A stretch of 64,000 nt of DNA from Stomoxys calcitrans (Eukaryota > Arthropoda > Insecta > Diptera > Muscidae): positions 184,248,571-184,312,570 of the forward strand of contig NC_081552.1 in NCBI RefSeq assembly GCF_963082655.1, written 5' to 3'. Positions 1-10,840 of the stretch are shown piece after piece; position 1 is the stretch's first letter; each line of letters starts with the position of its first letter. The notes beneath the pieces were generated by a model. That model saw only the letters and a program-made list of their open reading frames with translations. It did not search any database and was not told the DNA's origin. A program made the position numbers and the translations under genes.

Positions 1-7
1 CAGACCA

Positions 8-161
8 CAACACTATATAACATTATATTAGGTTGCCCAAAAAGTAATTGTCGGTAATAAAGTAGTAATATAGTCGGCGTTGACAACACTATATAACATT
101 ATATTGGGTTGCCCAAAAAGTAATTGTCGGTAATATAGTAGTAATATAGTCGGCGTTGACA
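8..161. repeat. Tandem duplication of mariner left end plus flank
   Basis: Two direct copies with a 76-bp period (from 8 and from 84) each contain flank CAACACTATATAACATTA followed by the mariner terminus TTRGGTTGCCCAAAAAG. The second copy is the left end of the element that follows. Because flanking DNA is included, this is a local duplication after insertion rather than a second insertion. Confidence 0.8.
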
Positions 162-1057
162 AATTTTTTCAACGGCTTGTGACTCTGTAATTGCATTCTT
201 TCTTCTGTCAGTTATCAGCTGTTACTTTTAGCTTGCTTTAGAAAAAAAGTGCGCCAAATTTTGTTTACATTTGTTTGTTTGGCGTCAATTTTAATATGGG
301 TACCACATGTATTGAAAGAAATTCATTTAACAAACCGAATCAATGCTTGTGATTACACCTTAAACGCAATGAATTCGATCCGTTTTTAAAACGAATCATA
401 ACTGGAGATGAAAAATGGATTGTTTACAACAACGTTAGTCGAAAACGATCATGGTCCAATCATGGTGAACCAGCTCAAACCACTTCAAAGGCTGATATCC
501 ACCAAAAGAAGGTTATGCTGTCTGTTTGGTGGGATTGGAAGAGTGTGGTATATTTTGAGCTGCTTCCAAGGAACCAAACGATTAATTCGGATGTTTACTG
601 TCAACAATTGGACAAATTGAATACAGCCATCAAGGAGAAGCGACCAGAATTGGTCAATCGTAAAGGTGTCATACTATTCCACCAGGACAACGCTAGACCG
701 CACACATCTTTGGTCACTCGCCAAAAAGTGAGTGAGCTTGGCTGAGAACTTTTGATGCATCCACCATATAGCCCTGACCTTGCACCATCAGACTACCATT
801 TATTTCGATCTTTGCAGAACTCCTTAAATGGTAAAACTTTCGGCAATGATGAGGCTATAAAATCGCACTTGGTTCAGTTTTTTGCAGATAAAGGCCAGAA
901 GTTCTATGAGCGTGGAATACTAAATTTGCCAGGAAGATGGCAAAAGGTTATCGAACAAAATGGCAATTATATATTTGATTAAAGTTCATTCTAAGTTTTA
1001 TTAAAAATGCATTTACTTTCTTTTAAAAAATCCGCAATTACTTTTTAGGCAACCCAA
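104..1057 (+). mobile_element. Defective mariner (Tc1/mariner) element
   Basis: Terminal inverted repeats start TTGGGTTGCC and end GGCAACCCAA, flanked by TA on both sides (102-103 and 1058-1059), the expected mariner target duplication. The 954-bp length is short for a full mariner of about 1.3 kb. The missing part is the N-terminal DNA-binding coding region around 285-300. Two 236-bp MITEs at 28,097 and 58,180 share its two ends. Confidence 0.9.
300..982 (+). pseudogene. Mariner transposase, broken
   Basis: Reading through frame changes, the catalytic half of a mariner transposase is visible: GDEKW near 406, WWDWK near 528, HQDNARPH near 685 and PYSPDLAPSDYHLF near 767. These carry the three aspartates of the D,D34D triad. 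The N-terminal helix-turn-helix half is deleted. There is a frame break near 390-420, and a TGA at 742-744 stands where the family has Trp (the ELG*E stretch). The last part, about 77 residues, ends at TAA 980-982. The protein cannot be made intact, but the termini look competent for mobilisation in trans. Confidence 0.88.
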
Positions 1058-1430
1058 TAGTTCTGACAACTGCAGTATATACCCAATGCATTACACGCGG
1101 TCTAAACCCATTCCTATCCAGAATGTCCTTAGAATGGGTAATTTTCCATTTTCACCGCTTTCGAGTACATTTTATTTAACTGTTTAACAAATATTTTATA
1201 ATGACACAATATTTTAAGTACAAAGCTCAACAACACTTCTGGCGTGATGACAAGTATACAAATATGACGCCGTCAATTCAAAATAACCTCCTTTGTCTGG
1301 TATTGAATTGATACAAAATTGTATTAAAAATCTTTGACAAAACTAAATAATACCAGGCGGTATTGGCAAAGTATCGTCCTTTTTCTATCAGTGTAGATAA
1401 GCCACATACATTACTCACTAGAAAACACTT
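1058..1430. other. Unassigned non-coding DNA
   Basis: AT-rich sequence without a convincing ORF or recognisable repeat. It lies between the mariner and the start of the LINE fragment. Confidence 0.4.
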
Positions 1431-1821
1431 GCTACTCACCTAGGCCAACGACATTGATATCATGGGTCGGTCATCGGAAGTAGTAACTGCAGCCGTTAAA
1501 AGAATCGAAAGAGAATCAGTGAAATTAGGTCTGGCAGTAATTGAAGACAAAGACAAAAGAGAAAATGGATGGTATCAACTTCCACAACGCTTTAGCAGTG
1601 AATACTGGTAAACAGTGGTACTTTGGATTAAGCAAGCAGTTTAGAAACAAGGCCACCTCTCGACAGATGAAGATTACACTCTTCAAAACTCTGATACGAG
1701 ACAGTGCCGGGAATGTTTGAGAGAAAGATTTATCGTAAAATTTATTGACCAGTTTGGATTAATGGAAAGTATCGGCGCCTTATGAACCACGAACTGTATG
1801 AGCTGTATGACTACGTTGGTA
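1431..1821 (+). pseudogene. RTE-like LINE reverse transcriptase fragment, 5' part
   Basis: Translation across several frames gives NDIDIMGRS (a degenerate form of the YADD-I motif), AAVKRIERESVKLGL, then FRNKATSRQMKITLFKTLIRD, and finally a stretch like RRLMNHELYELYD. This order is typical of the RT palm/thumb and C-terminal region of the RTE-like LINEs common in insects. The reading frame is broken by stops and indels. The matching downstream segment (RMLWLGHIVR) is at 3107, so the LINE copy was split by the repeat at 1822-3122. Confidence 0.7.
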
Positions 1822-3122
1822 TAGTAAACAAGTAAAAACACATTAAATTCGGCCGGGCCGAACTTTGGATACTCACCACCTCGGGTATATATGTAAACCC
1901 CCTTTCGTCACAATCCGGTGAAAATTGGGTATACTTATGCACCCAAATACGGCAAGGACATTGAATACTCTAATAAAAATAAGTCACTGTTTAATTTTGT
2001 AGTACAAAATATTGGTGTTTTTGGCAGCTATATCCAAATATAAACCGATCTGAACCATGTAGGATACGGATGTCCAAAAGCCTTACTTGAGTCATTGAGT
2101 CAAATATCAACGAAATCGGATAATAAATGTGCTTTTTATAGGGCCAAGATTTTAAATAGAGATATTATTCTATAGGGCACCTATACCAAATCTGGACCGA
2201 TGTGGACTAAATTAAACACAGATATAATAATCATCCTATTTTATTATAACTCCACTACTAGATCCGTAGTTATATCTTAATACGAGCCGGTCTCGATCAT
2301 ATTTTATTCAGGTCCCGAGAACTCATATACAAGTAACATTTTCAGACAATAAATCAGTTAAATTGCAAGGTCGATTATCAGGAGGCTCAAAATAACTCAC
2401 TCTTTCGAATTTCAGCGAAATCGGGTAATAAATAAAGCTTTTATGGCCTTCAGACCCATTATCGGCAGATCGGTCTATATGACAGCTATATCAAAATATA
2501 GTCCGATCTGAACGATATTTGGGTCGGATTACGGGAGGTTTAAGACAACTTCATATTTTAGCGAAATCGGGTAATAATTAAAGCCTTATGGGCTTCAGAC
2601 CCCTTATCGTCAGATCGGTCTATATGACAGCTATATCTAAATAAAGTCCAATCTTAGCGATGTTGGGAGGCCCAAATCTATCCACTGTTTCAAATTTCAG
2701 CAAAATCGGTTAAAAAATAAAGCTTTTATGGGCTTCAGATCTTTAATCAAGAGATCAGTCTATATGGCAGCTATATCCAAACATAGTCCGATCTAAACCA
2801 TATTTAGGTCAGATATCCGAAGGCTTAAAATAACTCACTGTTTGAAATTTCAAAGAAATCGGGTAATAACTATAGCTTTTATGGGCTTTAAACCCTTTAA
2901 CGGCAAATCGGTCTATATGGCAGCTATATCCAAATATGGTCCGATTTGGCCCGTTGAAAAACTGTAGAGTGATTGCAAAAGACGGACGGACAGTCACACG
3001 GACATCGTTAAATCGTCTTAGATTTTTACGACGGTCCAAAATATATATACTTTGTAGGGCCGGAAATTGAAATTTCGGTGTGTTGCAAACGGAATGACTA
3101 AAATGCATGGTGGGTATAAAAA
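1822..3122 (+). mobile_element. Muscid palindrome-ended repeat (copy 1)
   Basis: Starts near AACAAGTAAAA with the palindrome TTCGGCCGGGCCGAA at 1848-1862 and ends GGTGGGTATAAAAA. The interior is degenerate units of about 145 bp built round TCTATATGGCAGCTATATC and CCGATCTGAACCATAT, with the phrase AAATCGGGTAATAA recurring. It has no ORF of its own. Other copies lie at 3690, 6214, 6950, 7235, 8095, 12,522, 15,795 and 56,290. It is inserted inside an RTE-like LINE. It is non-autonomous and I cannot name the superfamily. Confidence 0.75.
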
Positions 3123-3390
3123 TACAACGGATGCTATGGCTGGGTCATATTGTCAGATTTAATGAAGAAGCTCCAGTGAATATGTTTTTGAAGGCGATCT
3201 CGGTGGTACACGCAAACCGGGACGACCAAAAGCCCGAGGGAAAGATCAAGTGGCAAAAGACAACTCGAAACTTGATGTCAGAGATTTCAGAAGGAGCGCA
3301 GAATATAGAGGCGCCTGGAACGCTATTCTAAGTACAACAAATGTTCTGTCATAGCCAATTAAAGTAAGTAAATGGGTTTTATATCGTTAT
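3107..3390 (+). pseudogene. RTE-like LINE C-terminal fragment, 3' part
   Basis: An open frame of about 70 codons reads KIQRMLWLGHIVRFNEEAPV, then a Lys/Arg-rich segment KPEGKIKWQKTTRNL. This is the conserved C-terminal (K)LRWLGHVxRM element of RTE-like LINEs. The frame stops at 3331 and is followed by AATTAAAGTAAGTAAATG, which resembles the short TAAG-type tail of this LINE type. It continues the fragment ending at 1821. Confidence 0.65.
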
Positions 3391-4020
3391 AAAGGCACCC
3401 TCAATGTCAGAACCTTCGATGTAGCCAATTTGGCCATGGCAACCTGTTTTAGTGGACTTGTCCTTACCATAGTCGCACTGGTGTTATGACAAGCGATCCT
3501 TAATAAACTTCGTTCTGAGTAATGTATTTATCACCTTCACCAGAGTTTTCAACATAGTGATTAACAGACTAATGGGACAAAAGTCTTTCCTAAACGCGCG
3601 ATGCAGTTTTCCAACTTTGGAATAAAAATGAACATTGAGTCCCACCATCACCCAAGGATGTACGACATGTTGATGCAAGCAGAGTATATCTTCCTTATAA
3701 AATCGGGCTAACGGGGGCTATATCGGCAAGTAGTGGATTAAATTTGGTACCTTCTTGTACCCCATTTGGAAAGTGTACGAACCCTGCTTAAGTTAAATCG
3801 CGAGGTCGGACTATATTAGGGCTATATCAAGATATAGTATGGTATAGTCCATCTACATATCTATTGCAAGTTAAATTTAAATAGCTTTATTTTTTGAAGA
3901 CTACATAATGATTAAATAGACAGACAGACAAATGGAGATGAATATTTCAGTGCATTGTCAAGAGAATGGCAATATTAGTATACCTCCCAGCCTATGGTGT
4001 TGATAAAGTATAATCAAATA
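3391..4020 (+). repeat. Unassigned DNA with a muscid-repeat fragment
   Basis: 3391-3690 holds nothing I recognise. From about 3690 to 4015 phrases of the muscid repeat reappear (GGGGGCTATATC, GGTATAGTCC). It ends in a degenerate 3' hairpin around 3972-4014. Confidence 0.45.
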
Positions 4021-5640
4021 TTCTATAAAGCTTTCGAATCCAAGGCCGTGAGCTATTTCATCGCTCAATACCAAAACTTTCATACATACATATGTTTGTG
4101 TATATTAAAGTTCCCATAACAAAAGAGAAGCAGAGCACAACAACATTTGTTTAGTTTAGGCACATTTCGTTCCCATTCCCAAAATCCCCAACAAACAAAG
4201 GTAAACAAATCTTCTTTGGCAGGCATCAACATCATTATCGCCAGCTTTTGAAAAAGGTGTGAATAGCGCCAAACACTGGTATGTGCATCCAGGCACAGGT
4301 TAAACACTGATATGTTTTGCTCTATAATTCAGAACGCTCATTTAAATAAACACTAGCTGCCAGGTAGGTTGTCGGCCTGCTTGCCTTCCTCCACCTGTGC
4401 ACAAAGCTCTTCCAGCGATAATAATAATGATGATGATGTTGATGTCTTTCATCGTTGTTGTCAATGCTGCTCTGGTTTTGAATAATTATTCCCTTGAATA
4501 AACAAATTTCCTAAGAATGTTTTTTCTAAGTCTAGGAAAATGAATTGGGTTGGGTGGGTGGTAAGGGCGGTCGGTCGGTAGTTGAGTTTTACAGCACGAA
4601 CAGTTTTTTTACCAACAAAGTTGTTCTGTAGCCATACATAGGGTTTAGAGTGTATGTGGAAGTGATGGCACTTTAATATAAACAGTGTCACGTACACAAA
4701 GAAAAATTATAATTTTAAGGGGTTTGATGAGCCGTGCGAAGCCCTAGAAAATAACCGATAAAAACAAATCGGTCGATCACTTGCTTTTGTATATATTTTT
4801 AAGTTTTTATGGGCTAGGCTTGGCTGGGCTGATTTCGCTTTGAGTTTTAGAGGGCGGAACTCAGCCTAATGGGCTAAAAATTGTGGATTCGATATAACCC
4901 ATTTGCAATCCCGATGTGGTCATATCTTTCCGAAATTTGAGGCAGATGGCTTTATTACTTGTTCAAACGGTATAATAATTTCGAAAGACGGCATAGAATG
5001 TCAAGACGATGAAGTATATAGGGTTTTATATCAAATTATATAGGCTTCAGATCGACAATTAGAAGTGTTGCCAATGAAATGACTCCCTTCTGCAAAGATG
5101 ACATTTTACAGCTTAAACCACACATGCATATGTTTATGTTGCAGAGTTGACATTTTTCTATGTGTATACTCCTCGGACCTTGGTTTTAGCTGTTGCTATC
5201 ACTTTATGGCTTTCCCAAAGCAGTAATAAATAGAGTAGTCAGTCTGATGTGTCTATCCTCAAATAAATAACCTCGACATGTGCTATTAATAGCTTGGCGA
5301 ATGCTTTGCCGTTGTTGTTTATCTGGAGTCAGTGTAACGTAAATAAGTTAGATAAAATAATGACCTTAAACATTTCACCATTTTGTCGCTGGCTTGGTGT
5401 ATATGGTTTGCCTGATTGTTGTTTGTTTGATTAGATATTGGATTAAAGTCGAGCAAACGCCGAATGAATGTAACAAGTGGTGCACAATGGTCCCGAATTT
5501 AAATACTAAAGTGTGGTCTTTTAGCTGTTATCCTTTTCGCAACACTGGTTTAAACAGCTCACGCACGTTTCGTGTTTTGTTTCACTGTCAAACATCTTCA
5601 GTTTGGTCTATAATTTAACCACGAATCGTCTTTCAAAAGA
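4021..5640. other. Non-coding region, nothing recognised
   Basis: Low-complexity patches such as GATGATGATGTTGATG near 4430 and AT-rich sequence. The ORFs here are short, lack family motifs and do not look coding. Confidence 0.4.
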
Positions 5641-5678
5641 ACAACGCTTGCACTAAATTATTAAATTTTATTTTCAAA

Positions 5679-6115
5679 ATGCGTGCTCTGTTAAGAAAGT
5701 TCATCGCGCGCTTCTTCCATTTTACGATGAAGCTTATTTTTGGCTCAATAAGCAGAATTGCCGATTTGGGAGTGAAAATCAGCCAGAAACATTGCAAGAG
5801 CTACCAATGCGTCCAGAAAAAAGCCACAGTTTTGTGCGGTTTATGGGCTGGTGGCATCATTGGACCGTACTTTTTCAAACATGATGCGCATCGTAACGTA
5901 ACTGTGAATGATGAGCGCTACCGTGAGATGATATGCAACTTTTTTTTGCCCAAAATGCAAGAGCTTGACTTGCATGACATGTGGTTTCAACAAGACATGT
6001 CACACTGGACTCGTAACAATGGACTTATTGGGAGTCGAGTTCGGTGAACATTCTACTCACGTTCGGGAGCAGTCAAATGGCCGCCTAGATTGTGTGATTT
6101 AACGCCTTTAGACTA
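5679..6115 (+). pseudogene. Tc1/mariner-related transposase fragment
   Basis: A degraded central piece of an insect transposase whose intact form reads DEAHFWLNGYVNKQN, WCGLWAGGIIGPYFF, RNVTVN, MWFQQDGA and WPPRSCDLTPLDYF. Visible here are DEAYFW, LCGLWAGGIIGPYFFK, RNVTVNDERYREM, LPKMQELDLHDMWFQQD and a WPPRLCDLTPLDYFF-like end. It starts after the N-terminal domain and lacks the C-terminus, with frameshifts near 5740 and 6020. No terminal repeats are identifiable. The same family forms the foldback element at 10,234-10,840. Confidence 0.8.
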
Positions 6116-6213
6116 TTTTTTTTGTGGAGCTATGTTAAAGTTCATGAATTTTTTTGAATTTTATGTTTTTTTTAAAAAAAAAAAACTTTCCTATAGCTCT
6201 TAAAAAATATTTA

Positions 6214-6924
6214 ACAAGTAAAAAGGCATTAAGAACTTTGAATACCCACCACCTCGGGTGTATATATGTAAACCACCTTTCGTTATAATCCAGTGAAAAA
6301 TTCTTTATTTATGCATGTTATGACGAAGGGCCTAACACTACACAAAACCTGACCCGATCAGGGCCGTCTCCGAGAAGAATATTGAGGGGCCTAACACAAT
6401 TCACTGTAATAAATTTCAACGAAATCACAAAATAAATGCGCCTTCTATGGGCCCAAGACCTTAAAACCAGAGATCAGACTATATGACAGCTGTATCTAAA
6501 TTTGGCCCGATCTAGCCCAAGTTGAAGAAGTATGCCGAGTGGCCTAACACAACTCACTGTCTCAAATTTCAGCCAAATCGGATAATAAATGTGGCTTCGA
6601 TGGGCTTAAGACCTTGAATTGGCAGATAGGTCTGTATGGGGGCTATATCAAAATATAGTCCGATATAGCCCATCTTCAAGCTTAACCTGCTTTTGGACAA
6701 AAAAAAAAGAATCTGTACAATCTGTGCACGCTACAGTCTATTTTTAAAGACTGTAGCGTGATTTCAACAGAAAGACGGACGGATATCGCTAGATTGTTCT
6801 AGATTTTTACGACGATCAAGAATATATATACTTTATAGGATCGGTAATGGATATCTTAATGTGTTGCAAACGGAATGACAAAATTAAGATATGTACCCCC
6901 ATCCTTCGGTGGTGGGCATAAAAA
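6214..6924 (+). mobile_element. Muscid palindrome-ended repeat (copy 2)
   Basis: Left end AACAAGTAAAAAGGC, interior units with GACAGCTGTATC and AAATCGGATAATAAATG, and right-end hairpin ATGTACCCCCATCC...GGTGGTGGGCATAAAAA. No ORF. Confidence 0.7.
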
Positions 6925-6949
6925 CAAACAAAAAATACTACATGAAAAA

Positions 6950-7229
6950 AAACAAGTAAAAGCGTGCCAAGTTCGGCTGTGCCGAATCTTGGTATTCTGC
7001 TAAAAATACAATACAAAATAAATTTATTTAATATAATTTTATTCTATATACCAAACTTCTGTCAAACCAGCAAAATTAAAGCTTCTAGGAACCGAACAAG
7101 GATAATCGAGACATCGGTTGTGGCTTATATAATATATATACTTTATGGGGTCTGAGACGAATATTTTGAGGAGTTACAAACAGAATGACGAAATTAGTAT
7201 ACTCCCATCCTATGGTTGAGGGTATAAAA
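6950..7229 (+). mobile_element. Muscid palindrome-ended repeat (copy 3, internally deleted)
   Basis: Left end AACAAGTAAAAGCGTGCC with palindrome TTCGGCTGTGCCGAA, and right end TATACTCCCATCC TATGGTTGAGGGTATAAAA. At about 280 bp it keeps both ends and little interior. Confidence 0.7.
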
Positions 7230-7234
7230 ATGGT

Positions 7235-7995
7235 TCAAACCAGCTGTCATATAGACCGGTCTGCCGATTTAGGGTCTTAAGCCCATAAAAGACCCGTTTA
7301 TTGTCCGACTTAGCTGAAATTTGGGTCAGTTGCCCTCACCATACTTGTCTTATTTGACTTAGATGGTTTGCGGTTTCCTTATAGCGGTTAATATAGCGAG
7401 TTGTGGTAGGCTCCTCGACATTCCTGTTCAATACGGTCCAGATTTGGATACAGCTGCCATATATACCGATCTACCAATTTAAAGTTTTAGACCCATAAAA
7501 GGTGATTTTATAAACAGATTTCGCTGAAATTAGGCACAATGAGTTGCGTTAGACTCTTCAACATTCGTACCGAGAGGGGTTAAGATCCGTCTATATTTCG
7601 ATATAACTGCAATATAGACCGATCTCAGACGCATTTATTGCCCGATTTCGCTGAAATTTAGTGTAGGGAACTATGTTGTGCTCCTCGACAGCTCTGTTCA
7701 ATACGGCCCAGATCGGTCTAGATTTGGATGTAGCTAATATATATACCGATGAAGATCGGAATAAATTATGCATTTTTCACCGTATTATGAATGGGGGAGC
7801 CCCGGTAGCCGAGTTGGTAGCGTGCTTGGGGTCGTGGGTTCGATTCCCGCCAGAAGCCTTGGTCTGTCGCTACTGTGGTATCACAATGGACTTAAAATTG
7901 TCTAAGTGAGTCTGACGCAAAGTGGTTAATATGTATATATCCGAGGTGTTGGGTATCCATAGTTCGGCCCGGCCGTACTTAACTCCTTTTTTTCT
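7235..7995 (-). mobile_element. Muscid palindrome-ended repeat (copy 4, reverse)
   Basis: The same family in reverse orientation. Its left end, read on the minus strand, is at about 7945-7995 (AGTACGGCCGGGCCGAAC). Internal units with CAGCTGTCATATAGACC and CATATATACCGATC run in the antisense direction. A tRNA-derived SINE is inserted at 7795-7925. Confidence 0.65.
7795..7925 (+). mobile_element. tRNA-derived SINE
   Basis: The head has pol III boxes: A box TAGCCGAGTTGG at 7806-7817 and B box GGTTCGATTCC at 7837-7847, in a tRNA-like context. The body continues with no acceptor-stem complement, so this is not a functional tRNA. The 3' part (7874-7915, TGTGGTATCACAATGGAC then GTCTAAGTGAGTCTGA) matches the 3' end of the LINE at 14,797-14,836. 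That suggests it was mobilised by that LINE's machinery. Confidence 0.8.
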
Positions 7996-8094
7996 TGCTT
8001 TAATTTTTTAATTGAAAATGTTTTCAATTATTTTTCAATAACGGTGATCGATATTATCGTTTTCGTGATTGAAGCAGTTCCAATAACAAAACAA

Positions 8095-9140
8095 GCAAGG
8101 ACGAACTAAATTCGGGCGAAGCCGACCTTTTGATACCCTATACCACATTGGGTATACAAGTTAAGTCATCAAAACTCCAATTTGCTTAAATTTGAAATGT
8201 AGAATTTCGACTAAAATCCCGACATATTGTGGGATTTATAAAAAAAATCGTAGTGCAAAATATTAGTGCAAAGACACTAAAAGCTGAAATCGGGCGATAG
8301 ATATATATGGGAGCTATAACTGCATCTTAACCGATTTCTATCAAAATCACCAGTAATGTCGAGACTCATAAGAAACTCTCTTGTGCCAAATTTCGTGAGA
8401 ATCGGTTCACAAATGACGATACCATTGCAGTATTAGTCCAAATCGAACGAAAATATATATGGGAGCTATATCTAAATCTAATCCGCAGCCGACCGTCTGT
8501 CTGTCTGTCGAAAGAACGCTAACTTTCAAAGGAATAAAGCTAGCCGCTTGAATTTTTGCACAAATACATTGTATAAAATTGTAAATGGGCCATATCGGTC
8601 CATATTTAGATATAGCTGTCACATAAACCGATCTTGGATCTTGGCTTCTTGAGCCTCTAGAGGGCGCAATTCTTATCCGATTTGGCTGACATTTTACAAT
8701 AGGTGTTTTGTTTTGTGCCAATTATGGTTCAAATCGGGGTATAACCTGATGTAGCTGTCATATAAACCGATTGGGGTATTGACTTTTTGAGCCTCTAGAG
8801 GACGTAATTATTATCCGATTTGGCTGAAAACGTACAATGGCTTTTCCAATGACCTCCAACATACGTGTCAAATTTGGTCTGAATCGGTCAATAGCCTGAT
8901 ACAGCTCCCCTCCCCTATTTTACTTCTTTAGCCCCAAAAAAGCGCAATTCTTATTCGATTTGGCTGAAATGTAGACTTCTACTGTGGTCTCCAACATTCA
9001 ATTCAATAAGCAAAGCAATTGTTTTCTTTTATCCTTTGTTTGTCTAAAAAGAGATATCGGGAAAGAACTCGACAAATGCGATTCATGGTGGAAGGTATAT
9101 AAGATTCGGCCCGGCCGAACTTAGCACGCTTTTGCTTATT
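8095..9140. mobile_element. Muscid palindrome-ended repeats, composite
   Basis: A left-end-like sequence on the plus strand at about 8095 (AACAAGCAAGGACGAAC) and a second left end on the minus strand at 9080-9135 (TTCGGCCCGGCCGAACTTAG) bracket degenerate internal units. The units have phrases CCTCTAGAGG, ATTCTTATCCGATTTGGCTG and ATATGGGAGCTATATC. It is best read as two copies in opposite orientation fused or nested. Confidence 0.6.
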
Positions 9141-10029
9141 TTCTTGCAAAGATATTCCAAACGTTCTAAAGTTTAAGAACCATACTAAGGGAATATGGAA
9201 TTTAGATAAATACCACTTCAGAGACTCTCGAACTATTACTCGTACGAACTATGCTGAGTGTTCGAACTTTGCAAATGTACCCAATGATTCCAATTTTACC
9301 AAAAATTGCGGCACAAAACACAGTGCTAAAAAGCTTGCCAATCCTCGCTATAAACCAATTCGCCTTAACAATTTTTTTTCCAAAGATACTCGAGAGGCTT
9401 TTGCACTCTTCAGTATAGCAGAAATCTTCGTTACCAATTGTTTGATAAGCATTGAATTAATCGTCAAATATTTGTAATTATATACATAAAGTGGGACAGA
9501 AAACTCTACATACCCAACTCAATAAACACGTTTTACAAAACCTAATTTTTGTACGAAAAAGTTTTTCTCCAAAACGTCTATTGTTTCTTAAATTGTTTAG
9601 CATGGTTTCCAGTATTATAATTAGTTGAAATTTTTAGAGTGAAATCTTATCCTAACTTCGTTACTGACAGTTTGCGTAACTGTTATTTATGAAAAGGTAT
9701 GTAGACATTTCTGTGCCACTGTATTTGGAAAATAAGCGGCCAAGGTGACGTATGACGTATGGCATATGTCGACATAAAATCGAATAGTATTCATACACAC
9801 CTATGTCCAATAAATTTGAAATAATTTTAAATAGCTGATGCCATGTCAGAGGTGTTTGCCCCATCATGAGTAATATGGAAATTAGAGGAAACAAAAGTTA
9901 TGTTTACCATGATCATACAACCAATGAAATTGTCAGGTTTTTGACGGACGTTGAAGGACGTTGTCATTATGATGACAGACTTGTTTCTCTTTACTGTTAA
10001 GGATTCCGATTGGGGTGCACTAACAAAGC
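9141..10029. other. Non-coding region, nothing recognised
   Basis: AT-rich sequence without supported genes. The two minus-strand ORFs here (77 and 101 codons) overlap each other and show no family motif. Confidence 0.35.
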
Positions 10030-10105
10030 TGTATAGATGGGTTAAAGCCAGTGAGCTTAGCATAAACCCTAAAAAGACTGAACAGGTACTGTTCACCAAA
10101 TAATT
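10030..10105 (+). pseudogene. LINE reverse transcriptase scrap
   Basis: Translates to RWVKASELSINPKKTEQVLFTK, the conserved segment just after the RT YADD motif in R1/LOA/Jockey-type LINEs (usual form GLSVNPxKTELVLF). Too short to assign a clade. Confidence 0.55.
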
Positions 10106-10233
10106 TTTTAGAGCGCACAACAATAGTGGCATGGGCCGGATTTATATCCGCAACCTGTTTTCAACCTAACCTCCTGTTCATCAGAAGAAGAATGTTTAGC
10201 ATTTTCAGGGGACACGAAGTAGCATTGTTACTA

Positions 10234-10840
10234 AAGGGTGATTTTTTTGAGGTTAGGATTTTCATGCATTAGTATTTGACAGATCACGTGGGATTTCAGA
10301 CATGGTGTCAAAGAGAAAGATGCTCAGTATGCTTTGACATTTCATCATGAATAGACTTACTAACGAGCAACGCTTGCAAATCATTGAATTTTATTACCAA
10401 AATCAGTGTTCGGTTCGAAATGTGTTCATTCACCGTAACGTTGCGTCCAACAGCATCTTTGAAAAAATACGGTCCAATGATTCCACCAGCGTACAAACCA
10501 CACCAAACAGTGCATTTTTCGGGATGCATGGGCAGTTCTTGAACGGCTTCTGGTTGCTCTTCACTCCAAATGCGGCAATTTTGCTTATTTACGTAGCCAT
10601 TCAACCAGAAATGAGCCTCATCGATGAACAAAATTTGTCAAAATTTGAACACATTTCGAACCGAACACTGATTTTGGTAATAAAATTCAATGATTTGCAA
10701 GCGTTGCTCGTTAGTAAGTCTATTCATGATGAAATGTCAAAGCATACTGAGCATCTTTCTCTTTGACACCATGTCTGAAATCCCACGTGATCTGTCAAAT
10801 ACTAATGCATGAAAATCCTAACCTCAAAAAAATCACCCTT
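10234..10840. mobile_element. Foldback transposon with 195-bp inverted repeats
   Basis: The element begins AAGGGTGATTTTTTTGAGG and ends with its reverse complement, flanked by TA at 10,232-10,233 and 10,841-10,842. The arms 10,234-10,428 and 10,646-10,840 appear to be identical inverted repeats; ORFs read inward through each arm end in the same 39 residues. Each arm carries the start of a Tc1/mariner-related transposase ORF (MNRLTNEQRLQIIEFYYQNQ). The 217-bp centre holds a minus-strand catalytic fragment. The native 3' end of the element is absent. Confidence 0.9.
10429..10645 (-). pseudogene. Transposase catalytic fragment inside foldback element
   Basis: On the minus strand the centre reads FIDEAHFWLNGYVNKQN, then LPMHPEKCTVWCGLYAGGII, GPYFFKDAVGRNVTVN. 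It then runs abruptly into the inverted arm. The region between the N-terminal 34 residues and the DEAHFW motif is deleted, and everything after VTVN is replaced by the inverted 5' end. The same family as the fragment at 5679-6115. Confidence 0.85.

Noticed and set aside
7795..7870. tRNA gene
   Set aside because: A and B boxes are good, but the acceptor stem does not pair and the sequence runs into a SINE body with a LINE tail.
9661..10132. Two overlapping minus-strand ORFs
   Set aside because: No motif, no neighbours, and the right part overlaps a plus-strand LINE RT scrap.
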